Below the pieces are notes generated by a model. It was given only the letters and a program-made list of their open reading frames with translations. It did not search any database and had not been told where the DNA came from. Below are positions 44,113-52,574 of a stretch of DNA of 64,000 bases, piece by piece. Numbering within the stretch: the first letter of the stretch is position 1; every line of letters begins with the position of its first letter. A program made the translations under genes and the position numbers. The stretch lies in the NCBI RefSeq assembly GCF_000196855.1, contig NC_014319.1:1240001-1304000 (forward strand), written 5' to 3'. This stretch comes from Leuconostoc gasicomitatum LMG 18811 (GTDB lineage: Bacteria; Bacillota; Bacilli; Lactobacillales; Lactobacillaceae).

Positions 44113-46080
44113 TTATTCATGTGTCTCTGTTGGACGTGAATAACGTGCAACATCTGCTAAAATAGCCATCTGAAAATCAATAAATGACATTGTTTGTGTC
44201 TTTTCTTCACCGTACTTACGTACTGTCACTGTCTGAGCATCAACTTCAGAATCACCTAATACTAGTGTATATGGGATCTTATTAGTTTGCGCTTCACGAA
44301 TCAAATAGCCCATCTTTGCTTCCTTGGTTTCTACATTAGCTCGCAATCCCACAGCCTGCAACTTTTTTTGGACACCATCGGCATACTCACCATGCGCACC
44401 AAGATTGACAGGAATGATTTGCACTTGCAATGGTGACAACCAGGTTGGAAAAGCACCCTTATACATTTCGATCAAATATGCCGTAAAACGTTCCATTGTG
44501 CCTACAATGCCACGGTGTAACATCACTGGCCGATGGTTATCCTGTCCATCGGCACCAATATACGTCAAATCAAAACGTTCAGGCAACAAAAAGTCTAACT
44601 GAATTGTCGACATTGTTTCTTCATTACCCAAGGCTGTCTTCGTTTGCACATCCAGCTTTGGACCGTAGAAAGCAGCTTCACCCTCAGCTTCGTAATAATC
44701 TAATTTAAGATCATCCATTGCACTTTTGAGTTGCGCTTGTGATTTTTCCCACATTTCGTCATCATCAAAATACTTTTCAGTATTTTTAGGATCGCGATAT
44801 GATAATCTAAAGCGATAATCTGTGATGTTAAAATCACGATAAACAGCCATCATCATTGTCAAAATAGATTTGAATTCTTCTTCAATTTTTTCTGGTTCAA
44901 CGAATGTGTGACCATCGTTCAACGTCATTTCACGTACACGAGATAGGCCAGTTAATGCACCAGACTTTTCATAACGATGCATCATGCCAAGCTCAGCAAT
45001 GCGAATTGGTAATTCACGGTACGAACGTGGCTTGTGCTTGAATACCATAATATGTGATGGGCAATTCATAGGACGTAGCTCTAAAAATTCACCATCTCCC
45101 ATATCCATTGGTGGAAACATATCTTCACGGTAATGATCCCAATGTCCAGAAGTTTTATACAAGTTCAAGTTTGATAATACAGGGGTGTATACATGTTGAT
45201 AGCCATTGGCTAATTCTTTGTCAGTAATATAACGTTCAACTTGACGGCGAATCGTTGCCCCATTTGGTAGCCAAACTGGCAATCCAGAACCAACTTCTTG
45301 ACTTGTAAAAAACAAGTCAAGATCACGACCAATTGTGCGATGATCACGTTCTTTAGCTTCTTCACGACGTGTTACTTCAGCATCAACATCTGCTTGCTTC
45401 CATTCCGAGATGCCATATATGCGTTGCATCATTGGATTAGATGATTTACCACGCCAATAAGCACCAGCAACGGATGTTAATTTAAAATGTTTAATCCAAC
45501 CAGTTGATGGGACTAAGCCACCTTTGTCTAATTCAATATGATCTCCTTGTATAGCAATTGTTAAAATTTCATCCTCAGGCAAATCCGTAATCAATGCTAG
45601 TTTGTATGGATCTGCTGCAAACATTTCCAACGCTTCTGCACGTGTAATCTGACGTGATATTATTGGTAAATCTTCTTTAACAATTTTATGCATCATCGCT
45701 TCAATTTCAGGAAAATCTTCTACTGAAACCTGATTTCCTGCACCATTGTCGGTATCATAATAAAATCCATTATCAATGAAAGGTCCTACACCAAAATGCA
45801 TATTGGCAAACTTTGGCATCCGTTTCAAAGCCTGTGCCAAGAGATGCGATGTTGCGTGACGTAGTAATGATAGCGCTTCGGTATCACTTGTGGTAATTAA
45901 CTGAAAATTACCAGATTCTGGGAGAATATCATTCATACCAACATATGCATCGTTTAGTTTAGCTGATACTGATTTTTTAGCTAAAGATTTTGAGATGCTT
46001 TGAGCAACCTCAATTGGTTTTGTCCCATCGGGAAAGACTTTCACTGCCCCATCTGGAAATGTAAGATTAAGTGCTGACAT
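44113..46080 (-). CDS. thrS: Threonyl-tRNA synthetase
   Basis: 655 aa class II synthetase. TGS domain at the N-terminus ([21 protein letters not shown]), editing domain ([13 protein letters not shown] with the HxxxH), catalytic core ([45 protein letters not shown]) and anticodon domain. ATG 46080 follows a GAAAGG site; earlier in-frame codons belong to the T-box leader. Induced by uncharged tRNA-Thr through the T-box. Confidence 0.98.
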   Translation of the reverse strand: MSALNLTFPDGAVKVFPDGTKPIEVAQSISKSLAKKSVSAKLNDAYVGMNDILPESGNFQLITTSDTEALSLLRHATSHLLAQALKRMPKFANMHFGVGPFIDNGFYYDTDNGAGNQVSVEDFPEIEAMMHKIVKEDLPIISRQITRAEALEMFAADPYKLALITDLPEDEILTIAIQGDHIELDKGGLVPSTGWIKHFKLTSVAGAYWRGKSSNPMMQRIYGISEWKQADVDAEVTRREEAKERDHRTIGRDLDLFFTSQEVGSGLPVWLPNGATIRRQVERYITDKELANGYQHVYTPVLSNLNLYKTSGHWDHYREDMFPPMDMGDGEFLELRPMNCPSHIMVFKHKPRSYRELPIRIAELGMMHRYEKSGALTGLSRVREMTLNDGHTFVEPEKIEEEFKSILTMMMAVYRDFNITDYRFRLSYRDPKNTEKYFDDDEMWEKSQAQLKSAMDDLKLDYYEAEGEAAFYGPKLDVQTKTALGNEETMSTIQLDFLLPERFDLTYIGADGQDNHRPVMLHRGIVGTMERFTAYLIEMYKGAFPTWLSPLQVQIIPVNLGAHGEYADGVQKKLQAVGLRANVETKEAKMGYLIREAQTNKIPYTLVLGDSEVDAQTVTVRKYGEEKTQTMSFIDFQMAILADVARYSRPTETHE

Positions 46081-46145
46081 ATTATTATTCCTTTCAAATT
46101 TTGTAACAAATTGTGAATTTGAGTTAACAACATCATGATAAAAAC

Positions 46146-46380
46146 AAAAACGTCCCTCTAAGTCAATAGACTTAAAGGGACGTTTCACCGTGGTACCACC
46201 CAAGTTTAACATGTTTAACCATGCTACTTAAATGACAGCTATCGGTGTCACCCGGATGTTTTTCATTACTTACTCAACCACCACTCAAAGGTAGTCTCTT
46301 ATGCACAAATCACCCATTTTCACCAAACATGAGCTCTCTTTATCATGTGTACACTTGAGTTGTCCTTATCAACGTTACTG
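46146..46380 (-). promoter_or_regulatory. T-box leader of thrS (threonine)
   Basis: T-box sequence GGGTGGTACCACGG just before the terminator stem AAACGTCCCTTTAAGTC and its complement ending in T5 (46190-46147). The candidate specifier ACC (46292-46290) lies in the ATAAGAGACTACC loop; an ACT just upstream is also Thr. Promoter at 46387-46415. Confidence 0.9.
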
Positions 46381-46386
46381 AAAATA

Positions 46387-46415
46387 ATTTTAACACTGTT
46401 TTTTCGTTTATGCAA
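46387..46415 (-). promoter_or_regulatory. thrS promoter
   Basis: Minus-strand TTGCAT (46415-46410), 17-bp spacer, TGT-TAAAAT (46392-46387). It starts only 4 bp after the stop of the 40-aa gene. Confidence 0.8.
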
Positions 46416-46418
46416 CGA

Positions 46419-46541
46419 TTACTTTGGTTCAACTGCTAGTAATAATATCTCAAGCGCATCCTTTGCAAGATCATCATGATCTAAAATACCATTATCAAAC
46501 GCCATTTTTAAAGCATTATATTGTTCCCGTGTTAATGTCAT
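46419..46541 (-). CDS. Small uncharacterised protein, 40 aa
   Basis: Acidic helical peptide starting MTLTREQYNALKMAFDNG and ending LLLAVEPK. AGAGGA lies 6-7 nt before ATG 46541. It resembles small phage- or toxin-antitoxin-type helical proteins only in composition; I do not recognise it. It is followed at once by the thrS promoter. Confidence 0.6.
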   Translation of the reverse strand: MTLTREQYNALKMAFDNGILDHDDLAKDALEILLLAVEPK

Positions 46542-46626
46542 CTTTTTTCCTCTTTAAAATTGATAATTTTATTATAACTGAACAATTAAAAATAACAAGT
46601 TCGCTTTTAAAGCTAAGAACACGTCA

Positions 46627-47346
46627 TTAAAGTCCCAAGTAATATTTTGAAAATAAAGCTGCAACTATTGCTCCTACAAAAGGGGCAATTCCTGGAACAA
46701 GTAATCCATATTTAAAATCAGACGTTGCACGATTTTTCCAAGGTAAAATTGTATAGGCTAACCGTGGCCCCATGTCTCGTGCTAAATTCATTGCAAATCC
46801 AGTCGTACCACCCATACCCATACCCACGGCCCATACTAAGAAACCAACTGATAACGGCACCATACCAGGTACGTTTCCAGCTCGAGCTGAGATAGCCATA
46901 ATACTCGTTAAAAATATAAAAGTCGCAAACGCTTCAACAAAAAAGTTACGTGGTAAGTTACGAATTGCTGGCGCAGTTGAAAATATATTTCGTACGATAA
47001 CGGGATCAATATCTTTTTCTGATAGTTTAAACTGATCAGCATACATCACGTAAACAATCAAAGAGCCCACAATACCACCCAGCACTTCAACAACACTGAC
47101 TGTTAGAAAATATATCAAATCAATTTTTCCAAGTACAAGCTGTGCCATAGCCATAGCTGGGTTGATAAAAACATCGCCAAAGACAAACAACACAATAGAG
47201 ATACCAAATCCCCACGTTGTAATGGCAAAAATATGACCCGAACCGTGAAATTTTGTTCGATTCAAAACCTCATCAGCGTGAACGCCAACGCCAAAAATAA
47301 TCATTAGAGCAGTGCCCATAAATTCGGCCAACAACTGGTGTATCAT
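46627..47346 (-). CDS. glpF: Aquaglyceroporin / glycerol facilitator
   Basis: 239 aa MIP-family channel, six membrane segments. First half-helix motif NPA in FINPAMAMAQ; second is NLA (FAMNLARDMGPRLAY) in place of NPA, as in several lactobacillar facilitators. ATG 47346 has AGGAG 7 nt upstream; extra in-frame codons up to 47457 are leader. Conducts glycerol or other small neutral molecules. Confidence 0.93.
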   Translation of the reverse strand: MIHQLLAEFMGTALMIIFGVGVHADEVLNRTKFHGSGHIFAITTWGFGISIVLFVFGDVFINPAMAMAQLVLGKIDLIYFLTVSVVEVLGGIVGSLIVYVMYADQFKLSEKDIDPVIVRNIFSTAPAIRNLPRNFFVEAFATFIFLTSIMAISARAGNVPGMVPLSVGFLVWAVGMGMGGTTGFAMNLARDMGPRLAYTILPWKNRATSDFKYGLLVPGIAPFVGAIVAALFSKYYLGL

Positions 47347-47415
47347 TTGTAATCTCCTAAGCGGTCGCAAATCTATCAAGTAGTCGCGGTTTTCTACGTT
47401 TAATTTCCAGTCTTT

Positions 47416-47444
47416 ATAGTAAGGCCATAAACGGGTGGTGTAAA
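47416..47444 (-). promoter_or_regulatory. glpF promoter
   Basis: Minus-strand TTTACA (47444-47439), 17-bp spacer, TACTAT (47421-47416). An AAGGCC / GGCCTT inverted repeat brackets the spacer and -35. Confidence 0.6.
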
Positions 47445-47562
47445 GGCCTTTTTTCATTTTGTCAACAAATCGTCATATTCGTGCATTATTTCACGAAAAC
47501 AATAGGTGCAATTATCTGTAAAATCTTTATAATTATAACTATACAATATAAATGGAGGAAAT

Positions 47563-47586
47563 ATGTCTATTATACGCATAATTTGA
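47563..47586 (+). CDS. Mini-ORF MSIIRII before flavodoxin
   Basis: GGAGG lies 4 nt before ATG 47563, followed by seven codons, four of them Ile (ATT, ATA, ATA, ATT), and TGA. The flavodoxin ATG 28 nt downstream has no ribosome site. This may be a regulatory leader peptide or a remnant start region. Confidence 0.35.
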   Translation: MSIIRII

Positions 47587-47614
47587 AGGTATACTAGCAT
47601 AACTCATATTAATC

Positions 47615-48061
47615 ATGGATGCACACGTCGTATATGCAACAATCACCGGTAATAATGAAGATGTTGCTGATATTATCGTTTCAGCCTTCAAAGCTGCTGG
47701 TATCAACGTAAAAAAAACAGAAATATCACAAACCGAAGTTGATGAACTCGAGCACACAAATATTGCTGTTATCGTACCCTATACATACGACAATGGTTCT
47801 TTACCTGATGAGGGTCTTGATTTTTTTGATGACTTAGCTCAGGCTGATTTAAGTGGTGTTATATACGGTGTTGCTGGGTCAGGTGATATATATTATATGT
47901 CTGATTTTGGGCTAGCCGTACCAAAATTTGAAGAACAATTTGCCAAAACAAATGGTATTAAAGGCGCAGATGGTGTTAAAATAAATCTCAGACCAGATGA
48001 TGCAGATGAAATCACATTAAACACATTTGTAACAAAACTAATTCAAAAGGCGCAAAAATAA
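47615..48061 (+). CDS. Flavodoxin
   Basis: 148 aa FMN-binding electron carrier. Phosphate loop region YATITGNNEDVADII at 7-21, VPYTYDNGSLPDEGLDFFDDL in the isoalloxazine-binding part, and YGVAGSGDIYYMSDFG. TATACT ends 19 nt upstream, so the leader would be only about 13 nt without a Shine-Dalgarno. Convergent with yebC. Confidence 0.93.
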   Translation: MDAHVVYATITGNNEDVADIIVSAFKAAGINVKKTEISQTEVDELEHTNIAVIVPYTYDNGSLPDEGLDFFDDLAQADLSGVIYGVAGSGDIYYMSDFGLAVPKFEEQFAKTNGIKGADGVKINLRPDDADEITLNTFVTKLIQKAQK

Positions 48062-48064
48062 TTC

Positions 48065-48126
48065 AAAAAAACACATCTCATGAGCAAACGTCTGTCAATA
48101 GACAATCGTTACGAGATGTGTTTTTA
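48065..48126. terminator. Bidirectional terminator between flavodoxin and yebC
   Basis: Outer stem AAAAACACATCTC / GAGATGTGTTTTT with an inner hairpin; T-runs on both strands. Confidence 0.75.
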
Positions 48127-48140
48127 TATAAACCAATTTT

Positions 48141-48863
48141 TTAGTCGGCTGTTGTATACACAGCTAAGACATCTTCATTTTCTTCCAATTCATCTATTAA
48201 TTGCTCTAACTTTTCACGATCGTCATCAGAAATAATCATAGGGTTTTGAGCAATCATGGTCACCTCAGCTTCATCAAAAACATAGCCCGCTTCACTCAAA
48301 GTACCTTCAATCGTTTGAAAATCATTAGGTGCCGTATAAATTTCAAAAACTGCATCTTGCGTTTGCACGTCTTCAGCGCCTGCTTCCAGTGCAGCTTCTA
48401 AAACAGTATCCTCGTCTAACTCAGAAAATATTTCTCGATCAATAGCCAAATAGCCTTTACGATCAAACTGAAAAGCGACTGAACCCGAAGTTCCTAAAGC
48501 ACCACCAAAGTGTTTAAACGAATTGCGAATACTTGATACCGTCCGATTAATATTATCCGTTGATGTTTCAACTAACACGGCAACACCAGCCGTACCGTAG
48601 CCTTCGTAAGTTACTTCTTCAAATTTTTGACCACCAGCACCTGAAGCTTTATCCAACGCACGCTGAATATTATCTTTTGGCATATTAGCTGACTTAGCTT
48701 TTTCAACAACCAGCCGTAGTGATGCATTCATATATGTATCTGCACCACCAGCCTTAGCTGCAACGTACAAATCATGTGCTAACTTTTGAAAAATTTTACC
48801 GCGCTTAGCATCTTGGGCGTTTTTACGGCCTTGTATGTTATGCCATTTACTATGTCCTGACAT
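48141..48863 (-). CDS. yebC: YebC/PmpR family protein
   Basis: 240 aa. Begins MSGHSKWHNIQGRKNAQDAKRG, diagnostic of the family. Members are described as transcriptional regulators and, more recently, as factors that help ribosomes translate proline stretches. AAGGAG lies 7 nt before the ATG. Acidic C-terminus LIDELEENEDVLAVYTTAD. Confidence 0.96.
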   Translation of the reverse strand: MSGHSKWHNIQGRKNAQDAKRGKIFQKLAHDLYVAAKAGGADTYMNASLRLVVEKAKSANMPKDNIQRALDKASGAGGQKFEEVTYEGYGTAGVAVLVETSTDNINRTVSSIRNSFKHFGGALGTSGSVAFQFDRKGYLAIDREIFSELDEDTVLEAALEAGAEDVQTQDAVFEIYTAPNDFQTIEGTLSEAGYVFDEAEVTMIAQNPMIISDDDREKLEQLIDELEENEDVLAVYTTAD

Positions 48864-48978
48864 TTTAACATCTCCTTGAAATTATTACTGTGCCTTTAAT
48901 TCTATCAAAAAAACGCTTACCTTACCAGTTTTTAAAGCAGTAAGTCACGTTTTTAAACAATTATGGCATTAATATTTT

Positions 48979-49464
48979 TTAATAAGTGTTTCCACCCAAT
49001 AACTCTAAGTAAAGCATCGCTGAACTGGCAATCAATGCTGCCAAGATATCATCTAGATAAACATTAATACTATCAGTTTTATCATTAATAATACCAATCA
49101 AACCTGGCTTGAGATCATCTAGTAGACCATAGTGGACTGTTGCTGCCGCTGAGAACTGTTGTGTAATTGCAATTGCCAATATTTCATCAACATTGTGTCC
49201 GTTCGCGTCACGCTGTAAACGCGCTTTGAGTGGTTGCGTATCAGGCATATTTTCTGCTTGTTCATCTAAATACAATGCCGTTAATATAATATCTGCTACT
49301 TCATCTTTGTGTAGTACACGTGAAATAGCTGTATTTAATAATACCTCATCAACGGCATCATGATATTTTTCTATTAAAAAGGTACGCGCCCCCTCAGCTA
49401 TATCATTGATGCTTACACCACGTTGGGCTAATTTTGTAATCCCTGATTCCTGTAAATCTTTCAT
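48979..49464 (-). CDS. pgpA: Phosphatidylglycerophosphatase A family protein
   Basis: 161 aa, PgpA-like (YutG-type) cytosolic or peripheral protein. Seen: KYHDAVDEVLLNTAISRVLHKDEVADIILTALYLD and LKPGLIGIINDKTDSINVYLDDILAAL, matching the acidic metal-binding pattern of the family. Would dephosphorylate phosphatidylglycerol phosphate. Sits 15 nt after serA, in the same direction. Confidence 0.85.
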   Translation of the reverse strand: MKDLQESGITKLAQRGVSINDIAEGARTFLIEKYHDAVDEVLLNTAISRVLHKDEVADIILTALYLDEQAENMPDTQPLKARLQRDANGHNVDEILAIAITQQFSAAATVHYGLLDDLKPGLIGIINDKTDSINVYLDDILAALIASSAMLYLELLGGNTY

Positions 49465-49479
49465 TTGTAATTATCCCCT

Positions 49480-50658
49480 TTAGTAGTTTTCATTAACGTA
49501 GCGACGCGTTAAAATAACATGCGGAATGTCGTCTAATGCCGTTTTAACATATTCTTGCTGGGTATCACTAAAGTCATTTATCGCTACTAACGTGTACGCA
49601 TATGCACCTACCGCGCGATTACTTAATTGCTCAATATTAATATCATTATCACCAAAAAACTTTGAAATTTGACTAATCATATTGGGGACATTCTCATGAA
49701 TAATACCAACACGGTATTTTGTTATAAATGGTTCATCAATGTCTGGATAATTTACTGAATTGATAATATTACCAGTTGTCAGATATTCGTCTAACTGGCG
49801 CGCTGCCATCAAGGCACTTGTATCTTCGGCCTCAACCGTTGAACCACCAATATGTGGTGTGATGATGACTTTTGGATGATCAAATAGTGCCTCATCAGCA
49901 AAATCTGTGATATAGACCCGTAATTTATCATCATCTAACGCTGCTTTAGCTGCCAAATCATTAACAATGCCACTGCGTGAAAAATTTAATAAAGCAGCTG
50001 TTGGTTTCATGAGCGCAATGCTATCACTATCAATAAAAAACTTATTTTTATCAGTTAACGGAATATGCACTGTTATATAATCAGCTTTTTTTAAGACCTC
50101 CTGCACATTTTTAGCATGTAAAATGTGCCGATCAATTCGCCAAGCTGTGTTGGCATTTAGTCCAGGATCATAGCCAATTACATCCATGTCTAGTGCTAAA
50201 GCAGTATTAGCTACCTTCGAACCAACATTTCCTAGGCCAATAACCCCTAGTGTTTTCCCGGCTAACTCAGTGCCGCGATAGCCACCCTTACTCACTTCTG
50301 TACGTAAAGATACATCACCACCACGTGTTTCATTAGCAAAGCCAATTGCCCCAATAACCGGTCGTGCCGCTAAAATTAGTGATGCTAATGTTAATTCTTT
50401 AACCGCATTTGCATTACCACCAGGTGTGTTAAACACAACCACGCCGCGCTTTGATAAGTCATCTACTGGAATATTATTGAATCCAGCACCTGCTCGTACA
50501 ACGGCCCGCACACTAGCGGCAATTTTTTCATTATGCAGATTTTGAGATCGCAAAAGTATCCCTTTTGGACTATCATTTGTATTAATCTCATAATCATGTT
50601 GCTTTAAATAATCTAATCCTATGGTACTAATCGCATTATAAGTTTTGATCGTTGTCAT
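49480..50658 (-). CDS. serA: D-3-phosphoglycerate dehydrogenase
   Basis: 392 aa, first step of serine synthesis. NAD-binding GLGNVG with TLGVIGLGNVGSKVA, catalytic Arg in LNFSRSGIVND, Glu in FADEALFD and His in TPHIGGSTVEAE. A C-terminal ACT domain (about 318-392, YRVGIIHENVPNMISQI) suggests serine feedback. Overlaps serC by 4 nt (ATGA). Confidence 0.95.
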   Translation of the reverse strand: MTTIKTYNAISTIGLDYLKQHDYEINTNDSPKGILLRSQNLHNEKIAASVRAVVRAGAGFNNIPVDDLSKRGVVVFNTPGGNANAVKELTLASLILAARPVIGAIGFANETRGGDVSLRTEVSKGGYRGTELAGKTLGVIGLGNVGSKVANTALALDMDVIGYDPGLNANTAWRIDRHILHAKNVQEVLKKADYITVHIPLTDKNKFFIDSDSIALMKPTAALLNFSRSGIVNDLAAKAALDDDKLRVYITDFADEALFDHPKVIITPHIGGSTVEAEDTSALMAARQLDEYLTTGNIINSVNYPDIDEPFITKYRVGIIHENVPNMISQISKFFGDNDINIEQLSNRAVGAYAYTLVAINDFSDTQQEYVKTALDDIPHVILTRRYVNENY

Positions 50659-51743
50659 GCTTGTTGTTCTACTTTCTGCAAAAATGCAATCAACGCATCT
50701 ACAGCCGACATCGGTTGTGCGTTGTATAATGATGCTCTAAAACCACCGACTGAACGATGCCCGCTAAGATTAAACAAACCTTCTTCAGTCGCTTGCTTAG
50801 CAATAACCTTATCTTTTTCAAGATCACCTGTCGTAAAAACAATATTTGTCAGAGAACGCGCGCGCGCTTCCACTGGTGCAGTATAGAATTCCGACTGATC
50901 AAGATAAGCATAAAGACGTTTTGATTTTTCCAAATTGCGACGATACATTTCAGTCACGCCACCTTGTTGTATGACCCAATCGAGCACCAAATTTAAAGTG
51001 TATATTGCAAAAACAGGTGATGTATTATACATTGAATTTTTATCAATATGATTTTGATAACGCATCATCGGACCAACCCCAGTAACGTCTTGTTCTGCCA
51101 ACCAAGATTTTTTAATAATTGCGACAGTAACACCTGCTGGACCTAGATTTTTTTGACCGCCAGCAAAAATCGCATCAAAATCTGATACATGATACGGTTC
51201 TGCTAATATATTTGAACTCATATCAGCAACGAGACGTCCAGTTGTTTTGGGTAAATTATTTTGGTGGAAAGTTGCGCCCTCGATCGTATTGTTGGTCACA
51301 ATATGTAAATAATCGTAAGTCGTTGCATCAAAATCATCAGGTAAAAGCGGCAGCTTTTGATAATACATGTTTTTTGTACTATTTAATGTTGTTACTTTAT
51401 TACCGAGCTCTCTAGCTGCTTCCACAGCTTTTTGCGCAAAGTTACCTGAATCTAGAAAAGCAATTTCATGGTGATTTGTTGCAAAATTTAATGGCATCAT
51501 TTCAAATTGAGTGGATCCGCCCCCTTGTAAAAAGACAACAGCATACTCATCTGAAATATGCATTAATTGACGCAATTTATTTTCAGCATCAGTCACAATT
51601 GTTTGGAATTGTTTGGAACGATGAGATATTTCAATAATACTCATATGTGTCTGTTCGTTTTTTTCAAACTCCTGTTTAATTTGTGTTATGACCTCTTCTG
51701 GCATAACACCTGGTCCAGCAGAAAAATTGTAAGTTGTCATCAT
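50655..51743 (-). CDS. serC: Phosphoserine aminotransferase
   Basis: 362 aa PLP enzyme, second step of serine synthesis. Begins YNFSAGPGVMPEEV, with the PLP lysine in FAGGQKNLGPAGVTV (about 195) and GHRSVGGFRASLYN near the end. Start chosen at ATG 51743, with AAGG 9 nt upstream (the next codon is also ATG). Leads the serC-serA pair; serB was not seen in the window. No T-box was found upstream. Confidence 0.95.
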   Translation of the reverse strand: MMTTYNFSAGPGVMPEEVITQIKQEFEKNEQTHMSIIEISHRSKQFQTIVTDAENKLRQLMHISDEYAVVFLQGGGSTQFEMMPLNFATNHHEIAFLDSGNFAQKAVEAARELGNKVTTLNSTKNMYYQKLPLLPDDFDATTYDYLHIVTNNTIEGATFHQNNLPKTTGRLVADMSSNILAEPYHVSDFDAIFAGGQKNLGPAGVTVAIIKKSWLAEQDVTGVGPMMRYQNHIDKNSMYNTSPVFAIYTLNLVLDWVIQQGGVTEMYRRNLEKSKRLYAYLDQSEFYTAPVEARARSLTNIVFTTGDLEKDKVIAKQATEEGLFNLSGHRSVGGFRASLYNAQPMSAVDALIAFLQKVEQQA

Positions 51744-52003
51744 GATTTTGTGCCTTTGCACACCCTCCATTTTGTGTTCAATAACAAGATGTTCATGCGT
51801 TATATGTATATTTTACGAATACCTCTGATTTTATAAACGTAAATTCAGGTCTATAAGCTAACAAATACATTTTAAAAAGTCTAAAAATACTCAAAAAACT
51901 TAACATTAGTCTTTTTAATCCCATTATTTTATATATTACTATATTGGCATTGAAAGTCAATCTTTTATTTTATGAAGGAATCTAGTATAATAAAGCGTGT
52001 ATT
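51744..52003. other. Intergenic region serC / tRNA-Leu
   Basis: AT-rich, no gene seen. It holds the serC promoter, which I cannot place with confidence, and the tRNA-Leu -10 (TATAAT at about 51985-51990, plus strand). Confidence 0.5.
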
Positions 52004-52087
52004 GCCGCTGTGGCGGAACTGGCAGACGCGTACCGTTCAGGTCGATATGAGAGTAATCTCGTGCAGGTTCGATTCCTGTCAGCGGCA
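52004..52087 (+). tRNA. tRNA-Leu (CAG)
   Basis: 84 nt, class II with a variable-arm hairpin (TGAGA-GTAA-TCTCG). Acceptor stem GCCGCTG / CAGCGGC, T-arm GGTTCGATTCC, anticodon CAG at 52038-52040. The anticodon stem TACCG / CGATA has one C-A mismatch (pair 29-41). CCA is not encoded. Confidence 0.92.
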
Positions 52088-52388
52088 TATTTGCTGTTTT
52101 ATCAACGTTGTTGGTAGGACGGCTTTTTTGTTTGTAAACGCTGGTGTCACTGGCGTTTCAGTGTTTAATAACGTCAATCTACATTTAACTAAAAACAATC
52201 TTTTCGCATGTTAGTGCTACAAAAGGGCTACAAAACTGACCACCACAGCCTAAATAGTTAATTGTCCTTTTTTGTAAGAATTTATAAAAAAGTGTATCAT
52301 TTTCTTAATGTGCTTATATTGTTACATAGTCGTCATATAAATACGTTATATTACAATTAAATAATAACAACATGGGGAGGTCCATCAT
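52088..52388. other. Gene-poor stretch downstream of tRNA-Leu
   Basis: No gene seen. The plus strand carries a tandem GTGCTACAAAAGGGCTACAAAA at about 52214-52235 and a GGAGG site leading into the next small gene. A location behind a tRNA-Leu is a classic integration site, but no integrase is present. Confidence 0.4.
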
Positions 52389-52508
52389 ATGCGGCGTTCT
52401 AAACCTCAATTTCACATTAAATGGTGGCGCATCATTAGTTGGCTCTATTTAATTAGTTTATTACTTTATGGTATTTACACAATTGCAACTAATTTACGTC
52501 ATTGGTAA
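52389..52508 (+). CDS. Small membrane peptide, 39 aa
   Basis: MRRSKPQFHIKWWRIISW followed by one hydrophobic segment (LYLISLLLYGIYTIA) and NLRHW. GGGGAGG lies 8 nt before ATG 52389. Basic N-terminus predicts a cytoplasmic N-end. Upstream of an ABC exporter. Not recognised. Confidence 0.65.
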   Translation: MRRSKPQFHIKWWRIISWLYLISLLLYGIYTIATNLRHW

Positions 52509-52574
52509 ATTCAAAATTTTGTATATACAATATATTTCCCAGACTTATTCCAATGTAGCGTATAATAAAACATT

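Noticed and set aside
51972-52214. 80-codon open frame on the plus strand
   Set aside because: It reads straight through tRNA-Leu.
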